A stretch of DNA of 27,569 nt from positions 1-27,569 of the forward strand of contig DESI01000069.1 of the NCBI GenBank assembly GCA_002361235.1. Reading direction: 5' to 3'. The notes below the pieces were generated by a model. The model made no database searches. It saw nothing but the letters and a program-made list of their open reading frames with translations, and was not told where the DNA came from. Shown here in pieces: positions 14,029 to 21,972 of the stretch. This DNA comes from Porphyromonadaceae bacterium UBA3318. Its GTDB lineage: Bacteria > Bacteroidota > Bacteroidia > Bacteroidales > Muribaculaceae. The stretch's first letter is position 1, and each line of letters starts with the position of its first letter. The translations under genes and the position numbers were made by a program.

Positions 14029-16656
14029 ATGGCAGAAAAAGCAAAGAAACCGGTGGAGACACCGTTGATGAAGCAATATTACGAAATGAAGAAGAAGCAT
14101 CCTGACGCGGTGCTTCTCTTTCGCGTGGGCGATTTCTACGAGACATTTTCCGACGACGCCATAACGGCGAGCGAGATATTGGGCATCACCCTGACACGGC
14201 GTGCCAACGGCTCGGCATCATACGTGGAGTTAGCGGGATTCCCGCACCACGCACTCGACACCTACCTGCCGAAACTGGTGCGCGCCGGCAAGCGCGTGGC
14301 CATCTGCGAACAGCTGGAGGATCCGAAGCTGACCAAGAAGCTGGTGAAGCGCGGCATCACGGAGCTTATAACTCCCGGCGTCAATATGTCGGAGGGCGCG
14401 CTGAACAACCGCGAGAACAACTTCCTCGCCGCCGTGCATTTCAACAAGACTTCCGTGGGCATCGCCTTCCTGGACATCTCCACGGGCGAGTTCGTGTGCG
14501 AGCAGTGCGAGCGCAACGCCGCCGACAAGTTGCTGACCAAGCTGCAGCCCAAGGAACTGCTGCGTATGCGCGGCACTCGCCAGGAATACGAGAACTCGCT
14601 GACTTACCGCTGCAGCGTCTATGAGCTGGACGACTGGATCTATACCATCGACGCGGCCTCGGAACGTCTGCAGCGCCATTTCGACACCATGTCGCTGAAG
14701 GGATTCGGTGTCGACGCCATTCCCGACGCCGTGATAGCTGCCGGCAGCATACTGCAATACCTGGACATTACGGGCCATACCAACCTGAAGCACATCAGTT
14801 CGCTGCGCCGTATAGGCAACGACCGGTACATGACGCTGGACCGTTTCACCATCCGCAACCTTGAGCTTGTGGCGCCCCTTACGCCCGAAGGCATGTCGCT
14901 GCTCGACGTGCTGGACCATACCGTCACCCCGATGGGCGCGCGTCTGCTGCGCAACTGGATACTGTTCCCCCTCATCGACCCGGTGGCCATCAACAGACGC
15001 CTGGATGTGGTGGACTATTTCTTCAAGGACGTATTGCTGCGCGACCGTTCCACCGAGATACTGAAACGTGTGGGCGACCTGGAACGCCTTGTATCGCGCC
15101 TGGGCTTGCGACGTATCGGCCCGCGCGACACCGTGACGCTGCAGGCGGCACTGGAATCCGTAGCCGAACTGCGCCGCCTCATGGCAGAGTCCGATTCCGA
15201 CATACTCCGCGAGATGGCCGGGGGGATGCACGACGTGTCGGCGGCCACAGACGCCATCCGGCGCACGCTGATGCCCGATCCGCCGGCCAAGGTGGGCGGT
15301 GCGGGACGCATCATAGCCTCGGGCGTCCATCCCGAGCTGGACGAATGGCGCGACCTGCACGACAACGCAAACCTGCGGCTGGAACAGATCAGGGTGCGTG
15401 AGACGGAACAGACCGGCATTCCCTCGCTCAAGATAGGATTCAACAATGTGTTCGGCTACTACATCGAGGTCCGCAACACGCACAAGGACAAGGTGCCTGC
15501 GGAGTGGATACGCAAGCAGACGCTGACCGCCGCCGAACGATACATCACGCCGGAGCTGAAGGAGCTGGAGGAGAAGATAATGCAGGCGCGCGACCGCATA
15601 GACGCGCTGGAGGCGGAACTGTTCAACCAGCTGCTGGACGGTCTGTCGCGGTTCATCACCGATATGCAGACGTTAGCACACGCCGCCGAGCGTATCGACA
15701 CGCTTCTGGCCCTGGCCACCGCCGCCGAGCGCTTCAAATATGTGCGCCCCGTAGTGGACGATTCGATGGAGCTTTCCATCACCGAGGGACGCCACCCGGT
15801 GATAGAACGCCGTCTCCCGGCGGGCGAGGCATACATATCCAACAGCGTGCGCCTGGACTGCGACAAGAGCCAGATCATGATGATCACCGGCCCGAACATG
15901 AGCGGTAAGTCGGCGTTGCTGCGACAGACAGCCCTTATCACGCTGATGGCGCAGATGGGCAGTTTCGTACCGGCACAGGCCGCGCACATAGGCTTTGTGG
16001 ACAAGATTTTCACCCGTGTAGGTGCCAGCGACAACATCTCGCTGGGTGAATCCACGTTCATGACCGAGATGAACGAAGCCTCGGCCATACTGAACAACAT
16101 GACGGCTCGTTCGCTTATCCTTTTCGATGAGCTGGGACGTGGCACATCGACCTACGACGGTATATCGATAGCATGGGCCATCGTTGAGCATATCCACGAA
16201 AACGGACGATGCCGCCCCAAGACACTGTTCGCCACCCATTATCACGAGTTGAACGAGATGGAGGGCACTTTCCAGCGCGTGGTCAATTACAACGTGTCGG
16301 TCAAGGAAATAAAAGGGCGCGTTGTGTTCATGCGCAAGCTGGAACGCGGCGGTTCGGAGCACAGTTTCGGTATCCATGTGGCCAAGCTGGCGGGCATGCC
16401 GCCGTCGATAGTACGCCGCGCCGAACAGGTGCTGAAACAATTAGAGACAAAAGAAACGGACGCGCCCAAGGCCAATGTGGCCCAGTTAGGCACCGCACGC
16501 GACGGGTATCAGTTAAGTTTCTTCCAGCTTGACGACCCGCTGCTTGAACAGATCCGCGACCGCCTGCTGACCCTGCAGATCGACAATCTGACGCCCCTCC
16601 AGGCCCTCCAGACCCTGCACGGACTGCAGTGCCTCCTCACCGGAAAGCAACCATGA
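14029..16656 (+). CDS. mutS: DNA mismatch repair protein MutS
   Basis: This 875-residue MutS1-type protein recognises mismatches and small loops as a dimer and recruits MutL. The mismatch-wedge motif F36-Y37-E38 (GDFYETF) is in the N-terminal domain. The connector, core and clamp domains follow, including NVFGYYIEVRNTHKDKVP. The ATPase has Walker A GPNMSGKS at 621-628, Walker B LILFDELGRGTSTYDG and the FATHYHEL segment. The C-terminus is a short dimerisation tail ending in LTGKQP. Walker A differs slightly from the proteobacterial GPNMGGKST but remains functional. It is the last gene of the plus-strand run and ends 4 nt before a strong stem-loop. Confidence 0.97.
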   Translation: MAEKAKKPVETPLMKQYYEMKKKHPDAVLLFRVGDFYETFSDDAITASEILGITLTRRANGSASYVELAGFPHHALDTYLPKLVRAGKRVAICEQLEDPKLTKKLVKRGITELITPGVNMSEGALNNRENNFLAAVHFNKTSVGIAFLDISTGEFVCEQCERNAADKLLTKLQPKELLRMRGTRQEYENSLTYRCSVYELDDWIYTIDAASERLQRHFDTMSLKGFGVDAIPDAVIAAGSILQYLDITGHTNLKHISSLRRIGNDRYMTLDRFTIRNLELVAPLTPEGMSLLDVLDHTVTPMGARLLRNWILFPLIDPVAINRRLDVVDYFFKDVLLRDRSTEILKRVGDLERLVSRLGLRRIGPRDTVTLQAALESVAELRRLMAESDSDILREMAGGMHDVSAATDAIRRTLMPDPPAKVGGAGRIIASGVHPELDEWRDLHDNANLRLEQIRVRETEQTGIPSLKIGFNNVFGYYIEVRNTHKDKVPAEWIRKQTLTAAERYITPELKELEEKIMQARDRIDALEAELFNQLLDGLSRFITDMQTLAHAAERIDTLLALATAAERFKYVRPVVDDSMELSITEGRHPVIERRLPAGEAYISNSVRLDCDKSQIMMITGPNMSGKSALLRQTALITLMAQMGSFVPAQAAHIGFVDKIFTRVGASDNISLGESTFMTEMNEASAILNNMTARSLILFDELGRGTSTYDGISIAWAIVEHIHENGRCRPKTLFATHYHELNEMEGTFQRVVNYNVSVKEIKGRVVFMRKLERGGSEHSFGIHVAKLAGMPPSIVRRAEQVLKQLETKETDAPKANVAQLGTARDGYQLSFFQLDDPLLEQIRDRLLTLQIDNLTPLQALQTLHGLQCLLTGKQP

Positions 16657-16660
16657 CAAA

Positions 16661-16697
16661 ATCGGCTGCAAGCCGTGTCAGACAGCCTGCAGCCGAT
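16661..16697. terminator. Stem-loop terminator between convergent mutS and prfB
   Basis: ATCGGCTGCA (16661-16670) pairs perfectly with TGCAGCCGAT (16688-16697) across a 17-nt loop. It is flanked by AAA on the left and ATATTATATTT on the right. It lies between two convergent genes and can serve both directions. Confidence 0.8.
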
Positions 16698-16712
16698 ATT
16701 ATATTTCCTATT

Positions 16713-16739
16713 GGTTTATTAATCCCGGTTTATTAATCC
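16713..16739. repeat. 13-bp tandem duplication spanning the prfB stop codon
   Basis: GGTTTATTAATCC occurs at 16713-16725 and 16727-16739 with one base between. The second copy contains the prfB TAA (16735-16733), so the stop codon and its surroundings are duplicated just downstream of the gene. Confidence 0.85.
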
Positions 16740-17848
16740 TGGTCGGCGGCGAATTCCATCAGGTAGGCCTTGATGAAGCCGTCGATGCCGCCGTCCATCA
16801 CACCGTTCACGTCCGAAGTCTGGAAGTTGGTGCGGTGGTCCTTGACGCGGCGGTCGTCGAACACGTAGCTGCGTATCTGCGAGCCCCATTCGATCTTCTT
16901 CTTGCCGGCCTCCACCTTGGCCTGCTCCTCCATGCGGTGCTTCAGCTCCTTGTCATACAGGATGGAGCGCAGCTGACGCATGGCGTTCTCCTTGTTCTTG
17001 GGCTGGTCGCGAGTCTCGGTGTTCTCGATCAGAATCTCCTCCTCCTCGCCGGTGTAGGGGTCGGTGTACTGGTAGCGCAGACGCACGCCGGATTCCACCT
17101 TGTTCACGTTCTGACCGCCGGCGCCGCCCGAACGGAAGGTATCCCACGACACGCGTGCAGGCTCCACCACTACCTCGATTGAATCATCTACAAGCGGAGT
17201 GACGAACACCGACGCGAACGATGTCATGCGCTTGCCCTGCGCGTTGTACGGGCTGACACGCACCAGGCGGTGCACCCCGTTCTCGCTCTTGAGGAAGCCG
17301 TAGGCATAATCGCCCTCGATGTTGATGGTCACGGACTTGATACCGGCCTCGTCGCCGTCGAGCAACTGAGCTATCGAGGTCCTGTAGCCGTGACGCTCGG
17401 CGTAACGCAGATACAGGCGCATCAGCATCGACGCCCAGTCCTGGCTTTCGGTACCGCCGGCGCCGGAATTTATCTTCAGCACCACGCCCAGCTTGTCCTC
17501 CTCGCGGCGGAGCATGTTGCGGAGCTCCAGTTTCTCGACATCCTCCAGGGTCTTGGCGTAAGCCTCGTCTATCTCCTCCTCGGTCACCAGACCTTCCTTA
17601 ATGAAGTCCATCGAGAGTTTCAGTTCCTCCAGTTGTTTTTCAAGAGCCGTGTAGGAGTCAATCCAGAAATGGATACCCTTGATTTTGCGCATCTGGGCCT
17701 CCGCCTTCTCGCGGTCGTCCCAGAAGTCGGCCACATGCGTGCGCAACTCCTCCTCCTCGACTTCAATCTTCTTCGACTCGATGTCAAGGTAGCGGTTCAG
17801 GTCCTGTACTCTCTTTTCTATATCCTTCAGCTGATCACCGGTTATCAT
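16733..17848 (-). CDS. prfB: Peptide chain release factor 2
   Basis: This 371-residue release factor reads UGA and UAA stop codons and triggers peptide release on the ribosome. The universal GGQ motif is in GGAGGQNVNKVES. The stop-codon-recognition loop reads SPY (VRVSPYNAQGK) where E. coli RF2 has SPF. The N-terminal helical domain and SGAGGTESQDWA match RF2 rather than RF1. Length is normal. At the place where most bacteria have the CTT-TGA-C programmed +1 frameshift, this gene has CTT GAC in one continuous frame (17788-17783), so autoregulation by frameshifting is absent. A TAATTTTG -7 box lies upstream at 17914-17907. Confidence 0.95.
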   Translation of the reverse strand: MITGDQLKDIEKRVQDLNRYLDIESKKIEVEEEELRTHVADFWDDREKAEAQMRKIKGIHFWIDSYTALEKQLEELKLSMDFIKEGLVTEEEIDEAYAKTLEDVEKLELRNMLRREEDKLGVVLKINSGAGGTESQDWASMLMRLYLRYAERHGYRTSIAQLLDGDEAGIKSVTINIEGDYAYGFLKSENGVHRLVRVSPYNAQGKRMTSFASVFVTPLVDDSIEVVVEPARVSWDTFRSGGAGGQNVNKVESGVRLRYQYTDPYTGEEEEILIENTETRDQPKNKENAMRQLRSILYDKELKHRMEEQAKVEAGKKKIEWGSQIRSYVFDDRRVKDHRTNFQTSDVNGVMDGGIDGFIKAYLMEFAADQD

Positions 17849-17906
17849 ATCTTTCTCTTATTCGCTTTTAGCTGCTTATCTTTCCTATTTCGCTGCTATT
17901 ATTCTG

Positions 17907-17914
17907 CAAAATTA
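17907..17914 (-). promoter_or_regulatory. -7 box of prfB
   Basis: The minus strand reads TAATTTTG, a TAnnTTTG match 58 nt before the prfB ATG. The -33 position holds TTTT rather than TTTG. Confidence 0.5.
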
Positions 17915-18049
17915 CAAAAAATCACTCTATTATGAAAATCCGGCGTAATCTGAATTCCATTACACTTTACCGAAGATATATAGACCAAACTCTTTGACGG
18001 ACTCCGTTGTTAGGAATATAGTAACGAGACAATCTAAAAATGGAATATT

Positions 18050-18274
18050 ATGAAAGAATTAGTTGAAAAGGGGAAGTCCTGCAAGCATGACATTCTGACC
18101 CACGTATTAGGTTATCACAAGGAAGACCACGTACGCCACATCGTGCACCTCGCTATCGCATCGGCGGCATTAAGCATCGCCATCACCACGCTGTGCAAGG
18201 TGGCCCGCATCCATCACGACGTGAAGCGTCTTGAACATGACGTAGAGCCGCATAAGAAGCACCACCTGATCTGA
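18050..18274 (+). CDS. Small histidine-rich single-pass membrane protein, unknown function
   Basis: This 74-residue protein has one likely membrane helix at about residues 31-52 (IVHLAIASAALSIAITTL core). It is flanked by basic and histidine-rich segments; 12 of 74 residues are His, with a cluster H55, H56, H63, H68, H71 and H72 in the tail. Two cysteines (C11, C49) are present. Such a composition can bind Zn, Ni or Cu, but no known metal-trafficking family is recognised. It is divergent from prfB and convergent with folK, with its own intergenic region of about 200 bp. The start is preceded by an A-rich leader without a Shine-Dalgarno, as is usual in this phylum. Coding is likely but unproven. 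Confidence 0.6.
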   Translation: MKELVEKGKSCKHDILTHVLGYHKEDHVRHIVHLAIASAALSIAITTLCKVARIHHDVKRLEHDVEPHKKHHLI

Positions 18275-18319
18275 AGTCAAAAGTCAGAATTATGAGGTAT
18301 TAGTTATAAATCTGATGAC

Positions 18320-18796
18320 TTAATCCTCATTGTCAGGCACCAGATTAGCAAGCATCTCGCCGCAGGTAAGCCCTGTGGCGGGATGTTTCCATATCGGGGC
18401 TAATTCCACCATCGGCTTCAGGAAAAATTCGCGCTCTGCCAGGTGCGGATGCGGCACCTTCAGTTCCGGGGTGTCTATCTGCATCTCGTCCACGGCCACG
18501 ATGTCGATGTCCACGACACGGTCCACGTAACGGCCTTCGGCGTCGCGGTGGGCGCCGCCGCCCAACTCCCGCTCTATCTCCTGCAGCCCGGCAAGCATCT
18601 GCATTGGCTCCAGGTCGCTGACCAGCCGCACGCCGATGTTCATGAAGGCGTTGTCGCTTTCGTAGCCCCAGGGCTCAGACTCCACAATGTGAGACAGCTC
18701 CATCCAGCCGTAACGGCCCATGATGCGCTGTGCCGCTCGGCTGATGTTGAGACGGCGGTTGCCTAAGTTGCTGCCTATGTTCAGAAAATAATTCAT
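18320..18796 (-). CDS. folK: 2-amino-4-hydroxy-6-hydroxymethyldihydropteridine pyrophosphokinase (HPPK)
   Basis: This 158-residue enzyme transfers pyrophosphate from ATP to 6-hydroxymethyl-7,8-dihydropterin in folate synthesis. Family features are clear: the start LNIGSNLGNRRLNI, the ESEPWGY loop, the VDIDIVAVDE signature (normally DLDIL) that holds the catalytic Mg2+-binding aspartates, and the PHPHLAEREFFLKPM segment. Length is typical of a stand-alone HPPK. It lies downstream of infB on the same strand, separated by a hairpin and a G-rich repeat array. No consensus promoter is seen in the gap, so it may depend on read-through from infB. Confidence 0.93.
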   Translation of the reverse strand: MNYFLNIGSNLGNRRLNISRAAQRIMGRYGWMELSHIVESEPWGYESDNAFMNIGVRLVSDLEPMQMLAGLQEIERELGGGAHRDAEGRYVDRVVDIDIVAVDEMQIDTPELKVPHPHLAEREFFLKPMVELAPIWKHPATGLTCGEMLANLVPDNED

Positions 18797-18802
18797 AGAG
18801 TG

Positions 18803-18886
18803 AGGATTAGTGGGAGGAGTGGGAATAATGGGAGTTGTGGGAGGAATGGGAGGAGTGGGAGAGTTGGGAGATTTGGGTGGATTGGA
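18803..18886. repeat. 9-bp-period G-rich repeat with eight in-phase GGG runs
   Basis: On the plus strand GGG runs start at 18812, 18821, 18830, 18839, 18848, 18857, 18866 and 18875, a strict 9-nt phase with 6-nt spacers. Degenerate copies sit at either end. The pattern fits two side-by-side G-quadruplexes in DNA. The minus-strand genes make this strand the template, so the mRNA leader of folK would be C-rich. Confidence 0.85.
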
Positions 18887-18891
18887 TAAAC

Positions 18892-18941
18892 AAGCGCGTG
18901 GTGACTGCCGGAGTTCACCTCCGCACCGTTACCACGCGCTT
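18892..18941 (-). terminator. Terminator or attenuator hairpin after infB
   Basis: AAGCGCGTGGT (18892-18902) pairs perfectly with ACCACGCGCTT (18931-18941). An inner CGGAG/CTCCG stem extends the fold. On the minus strand the stem ends in TTGTTTAT. It lies 12 nt beyond the infB stop. Confidence 0.75.
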
Positions 18942-18943
18942 CG

Positions 18944-18963
18944 TTATTTCAGATTATTTCAGA
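18944..18963. repeat. 10-bp perfect tandem duplication at the infB stop codon
   Basis: TTATTTCAGA occurs twice head to tail (18944-18953 and 18954-18963). The second copy contains the infB stop (TAA, 18956-18954). Confidence 0.85.
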
Positions 18964-21887
18964 GTCTTCTTAACCTCTACTTCTTCGTAGGCTTCGATCA
19001 GGTCGCCCTCGCGGATATCGTTGTATCCCTGAACGGAGAGTCCGCAATCGTAGCCTGACACAACTTCCTTGGCGTCGTCCTTGAAGCGCTTGAGGCTTCC
19101 GAGTTCGCCGGTGTAGATCACGATACCGTCGCGGATGACGCGCACCTTCGACGTGCGTTTGATCTTTCCGTCGCGCACCAGGGCGCCGGCGATGGTGCCC
19201 ACCTTCGAGATGTGATAGGTCTGCAGCACTTCGGCCGTACCGGTGATTTCCTCCTTGATTTCGGGCGAAAGCATACCTTCCATGGCGTCCTTCACCTCCT
19301 CTATGGCCTTATAGATGACGGAGTAGAGACGGATTTCGACTCCCTCGCGCTCGGCCTCCTTGCGGGCGTTGGCCGAGGGACGCACCTGGAATCCGATGAT
19401 GATGGCGTCGGATGCGGCGGCCAGCGTGACATCGCTTTCGGAGATGGCACCCACTCCCTTATGCAGCACGTTTACCTGCACCTCTGGCGTGGAGAGCTTG
19501 AGCAATGCGTCGGAGATAGCCTCGATCGAACCGTCCACGTCGCCCTTCACAACCAGGTTCAGCTCGTGGAAGTCGTTCAGGGCGCGGCGGCGTCCCAGCT
19601 CCTCGAGACCCAGGCGCTTCTTGGTGCGCAGTCCGAGTTCGCGCTGCAGCTGCTCGCGCTTCGTGGCAATCTCGCGTGCCTCCTGCTCGGTGGGCATCAC
19701 GTTGAACGTATCGCCGGCCGTAGGAGCGCCGTTCAGACCCAGCACCTGTACAGGCGTGGCGGGGCCGGCTTCCTTAACGCGCTGGTTACGCTCGTTGAAC
19801 ATGGCCTTGACCTTACCGAAGTTGGTACCGGCCAGTATCACGTCTCCCACACGGAGCGTGCCGTTCTGCACCAGCACCGTGGCCACGTAGCCGCGGCCCT
19901 TGTCCAGACTCGACTCTATCACGGAGCCGATGGCGGCGCGGTCGGGATTGGCCTTCAGGTCGAGCATTTCGGCCTCGAGCAGCACCTTCTCCATCAGTTC
20001 GTCGACGCCGATACCCTTCTTGGCGGATATGTCCTGGCTCTGATACTTGCCACCCCATTCCTCGACGAGGTAGTTCATGTTGGCCAGCTCCTCCTTGATT
20101 TTGTCGGGATTGGCGGCGGGCTTGTCTATCTTGTTGATGGCAAATACCATGGGCACACCTGCGGCCGATGCGTGATTGATTGCCTCGATGGTCTGGGGCA
20201 TCACGTCGTCGTCGGCGGCCACGATGATGATGGCCAGGTCGGTCACCTTGGCACCACGGGCACGCATGGCCGTGAACGCCTCGTGACCCGGGGTATCGAG
20301 GAACGTGATGTGGCGTCCGTCGTTCAGCTTGACATTGTATGCGCCGATATGCTGCGTGATACCTCCGGCCTCGCCGGCAATCACGTTGGCCTTGCGGATA
20401 TAGTCCAGCAACGACGTCTTACCGTGGTCCACGTGGCCCATGACGGTCACGATGGGCGGACGGCTCTGCAGTTCCTCCTCCTTGTCCTCAACATGCTCTA
20501 TGGCCTCGGTCACGTCTGCGGATACGAATTCGGTCTCGAATCCGAACTCCTCGGCCACGATGTTGATGGTCTCGGCATCCAGGCGCTGGTTGATCGACAC
20601 CATCACGCCGAGGTTCATACATGTGGCTATGACTTTGTTGACGGGGATGTCCATCAGGCTGGCCAGGTCGTTGGCGGTAACGAACTCCGTGATCTTAAGC
20701 ACCTTGCTTTCGGCTGCCTCGCGCTCGGCGTTGGCCAGCTCGCGGTTGTGCATCTCCTCGCGACGCTCCTTGCGGAACTTCACGCTCTTGTTTGTCTTCT
20801 TGGTGGTGAGGCGCGCCAGGGTCTCCTTTACCTGCTTCTGAACGTCCTCGTTGCTGACCTCCTGCTTGGGGGCAGCGTACGGATTGCCGCCGTTGCCGCC
20901 GCGACGTCTGCGTCCGCCACGCTCCTGACCGGCCACACGCGGCTGGTCGCCGCGACCCTGGCCCTGGTCCTTGCGCTTGTCGGAGCCGAATCCCGGCTGC
21001 GACGCGGCCTTCTCCACATTGACCTTCTCCTGGCCGATGCGCTTGCGCTTACGCTCGGCGCGGCTCTTTTTCTTGGGACGTGTGGCCGAGTTGATGGCCG
21101 ACAGGTCTATCTTGCCCACCACCTTCAGGCCGGGTGCCGCAGATGTGGAACCGGGCGCACGGAAAGGTTCTGTGCTCTCCGGAGCCTTGGCTTCGGGAGC
21201 CGGCTGTTCTTTGGCAGGAGCCTCGGCAGTGGCCGGCTTGGCCACGGGCGCTTCCTCTTTCCTGACGGGAGCGGGCTGAGGTTCGGGCTTGGGAGCCTCG
21301 GGTTTCTTTTCTTCTTTTTTCACTTCAGGCTTGGGGTCGGCAACAGGCTTGGCCTGCTCCACGGGACGCTCCGGCTCGGCCTTAGGCTGCGGCTTCGGGG
21401 CTTCCTGCACTTCAGGCTTGGGCGCCGGGGCAGTCTCCGCAGGCTTCGGGGTCTGAGGCTTGGGAGCCTCGGGAGCCTTGGGCGTCTCTACGGGCTTCTC
21501 CTCGGCCTTGGCTTCGGGTTTCGGCTCGGGGTTGCCAGCTGACACAGCAGCACGCGGTGACCCGAGGTTGTCAAGGTCGATCTTTCTTTTTATCTTCAAT
21601 CCGGCATGAGGCTCGCCCGCAGGCGTCTCGACGCGCTGATTGCGCTTTTCCTCGCGCTTCTCCTCACGGTCCTTCTTCTCCTCACGACGGGTGGTAAGGT
21701 ATTGCTCGGCCTCGGCCTTCGCATCCTTGTCTTTGCTGAACTCCTTGTACAGCAAGTTCACGGCATCGTCGTCGATGCGGGCGTTCAGGCCTCCCTCGAC
21801 TTCGATGTTGTGCTTCTTGAGAAAATCAAGAGCCGTGCTTACCGCTACGTTCAGGTCTTTTGCTACTTTACTTATTTTCGTGCGCAT
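18954..21887 (-). CDS. infB: Translation initiation factor IF-2
   Basis: This 977-residue IF-2 is a GTPase that brings fMet-tRNA to the 30S subunit and promotes subunit joining. The N-terminal IF2_N helix-turn region (residues 1-55, VAKDLNVAVSTALDFLKKH) is followed by a long Pro/Glu/Lys/Ala-rich, low-complexity segment (about 75-300) that is variable in the family and probably disordered. The GTPase begins with G1 GHVDHGKT at 484-491; DTPGHEA (G3) and NKID (G4) follow. The C-terminal C1 and C2 domains end in KKTLK. Length is at the long end, as is usual in Bacteroidetes. It is the third gene of the rimP-nusA-infB cluster, 85 nt after nusA. Confidence 0.97.
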   Translation of the reverse strand: MRTKISKVAKDLNVAVSTALDFLKKHNIEVEGGLNARIDDDAVNLLYKEFSKDKDAKAEAEQYLTTRREEKKDREEKREEKRNQRVETPAGEPHAGLKIKRKIDLDNLGSPRAAVSAGNPEPKPEAKAEEKPVETPKAPEAPKPQTPKPAETAPAPKPEVQEAPKPQPKAEPERPVEQAKPVADPKPEVKKEEKKPEAPKPEPQPAPVRKEEAPVAKPATAEAPAKEQPAPEAKAPESTEPFRAPGSTSAAPGLKVVGKIDLSAINSATRPKKKSRAERKRKRIGQEKVNVEKAASQPGFGSDKRKDQGQGRGDQPRVAGQERGGRRRRGGNGGNPYAAPKQEVSNEDVQKQVKETLARLTTKKTNKSVKFRKERREEMHNRELANAEREAAESKVLKITEFVTANDLASLMDIPVNKVIATCMNLGVMVSINQRLDAETINIVAEEFGFETEFVSADVTEAIEHVEDKEEELQSRPPIVTVMGHVDHGKTSLLDYIRKANVIAGEAGGITQHIGAYNVKLNDGRHITFLDTPGHEAFTAMRARGAKVTDLAIIIVAADDDVMPQTIEAINHASAAGVPMVFAINKIDKPAANPDKIKEELANMNYLVEEWGGKYQSQDISAKKGIGVDELMEKVLLEAEMLDLKANPDRAAIGSVIESSLDKGRGYVATVLVQNGTLRVGDVILAGTNFGKVKAMFNERNQRVKEAGPATPVQVLGLNGAPTAGDTFNVMPTEQEAREIATKREQLQRELGLRTKKRLGLEELGRRRALNDFHELNLVVKGDVDGSIEAISDALLKLSTPEVQVNVLHKGVGAISESDVTLAAASDAIIIGFQVRPSANARKEAEREGVEIRLYSVIYKAIEEVKDAMEGMLSPEIKEEITGTAEVLQTYHISKVGTIAGALVRDGKIKRTSKVRVIRDGIVIYTGELGSLKRFKDDAKEVVSGYDCGLSVQGYNDIREGDLIEAYEEVEVKKTLK

Positions 21888-21972
21888 TCTGCTGTGTTTG
21901 ATTCTACTTAAATGCGGCTGGCGTGCCGCGATGCTCTCCGTTCCGTCCGCGACGGCAAGGTCCGGAACCCGG

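Noticed and set aside
18810..19058. An 82-residue Gly/Val/Met-rich open frame on the plus strand
   Set aside because: Its N-terminus is only a translation of the 9-bp G-rich repeat, and the rest is antisense to the infB terminator and 3' end.
19212..21542. A 776-residue open frame on the plus strand
   Set aside because: It lies wholly antisense to infB, whose domains and GTPase motifs are unmistakable. The frame is open because of the GC-rich, Pro/Lys/Glu-rich codons of infB.
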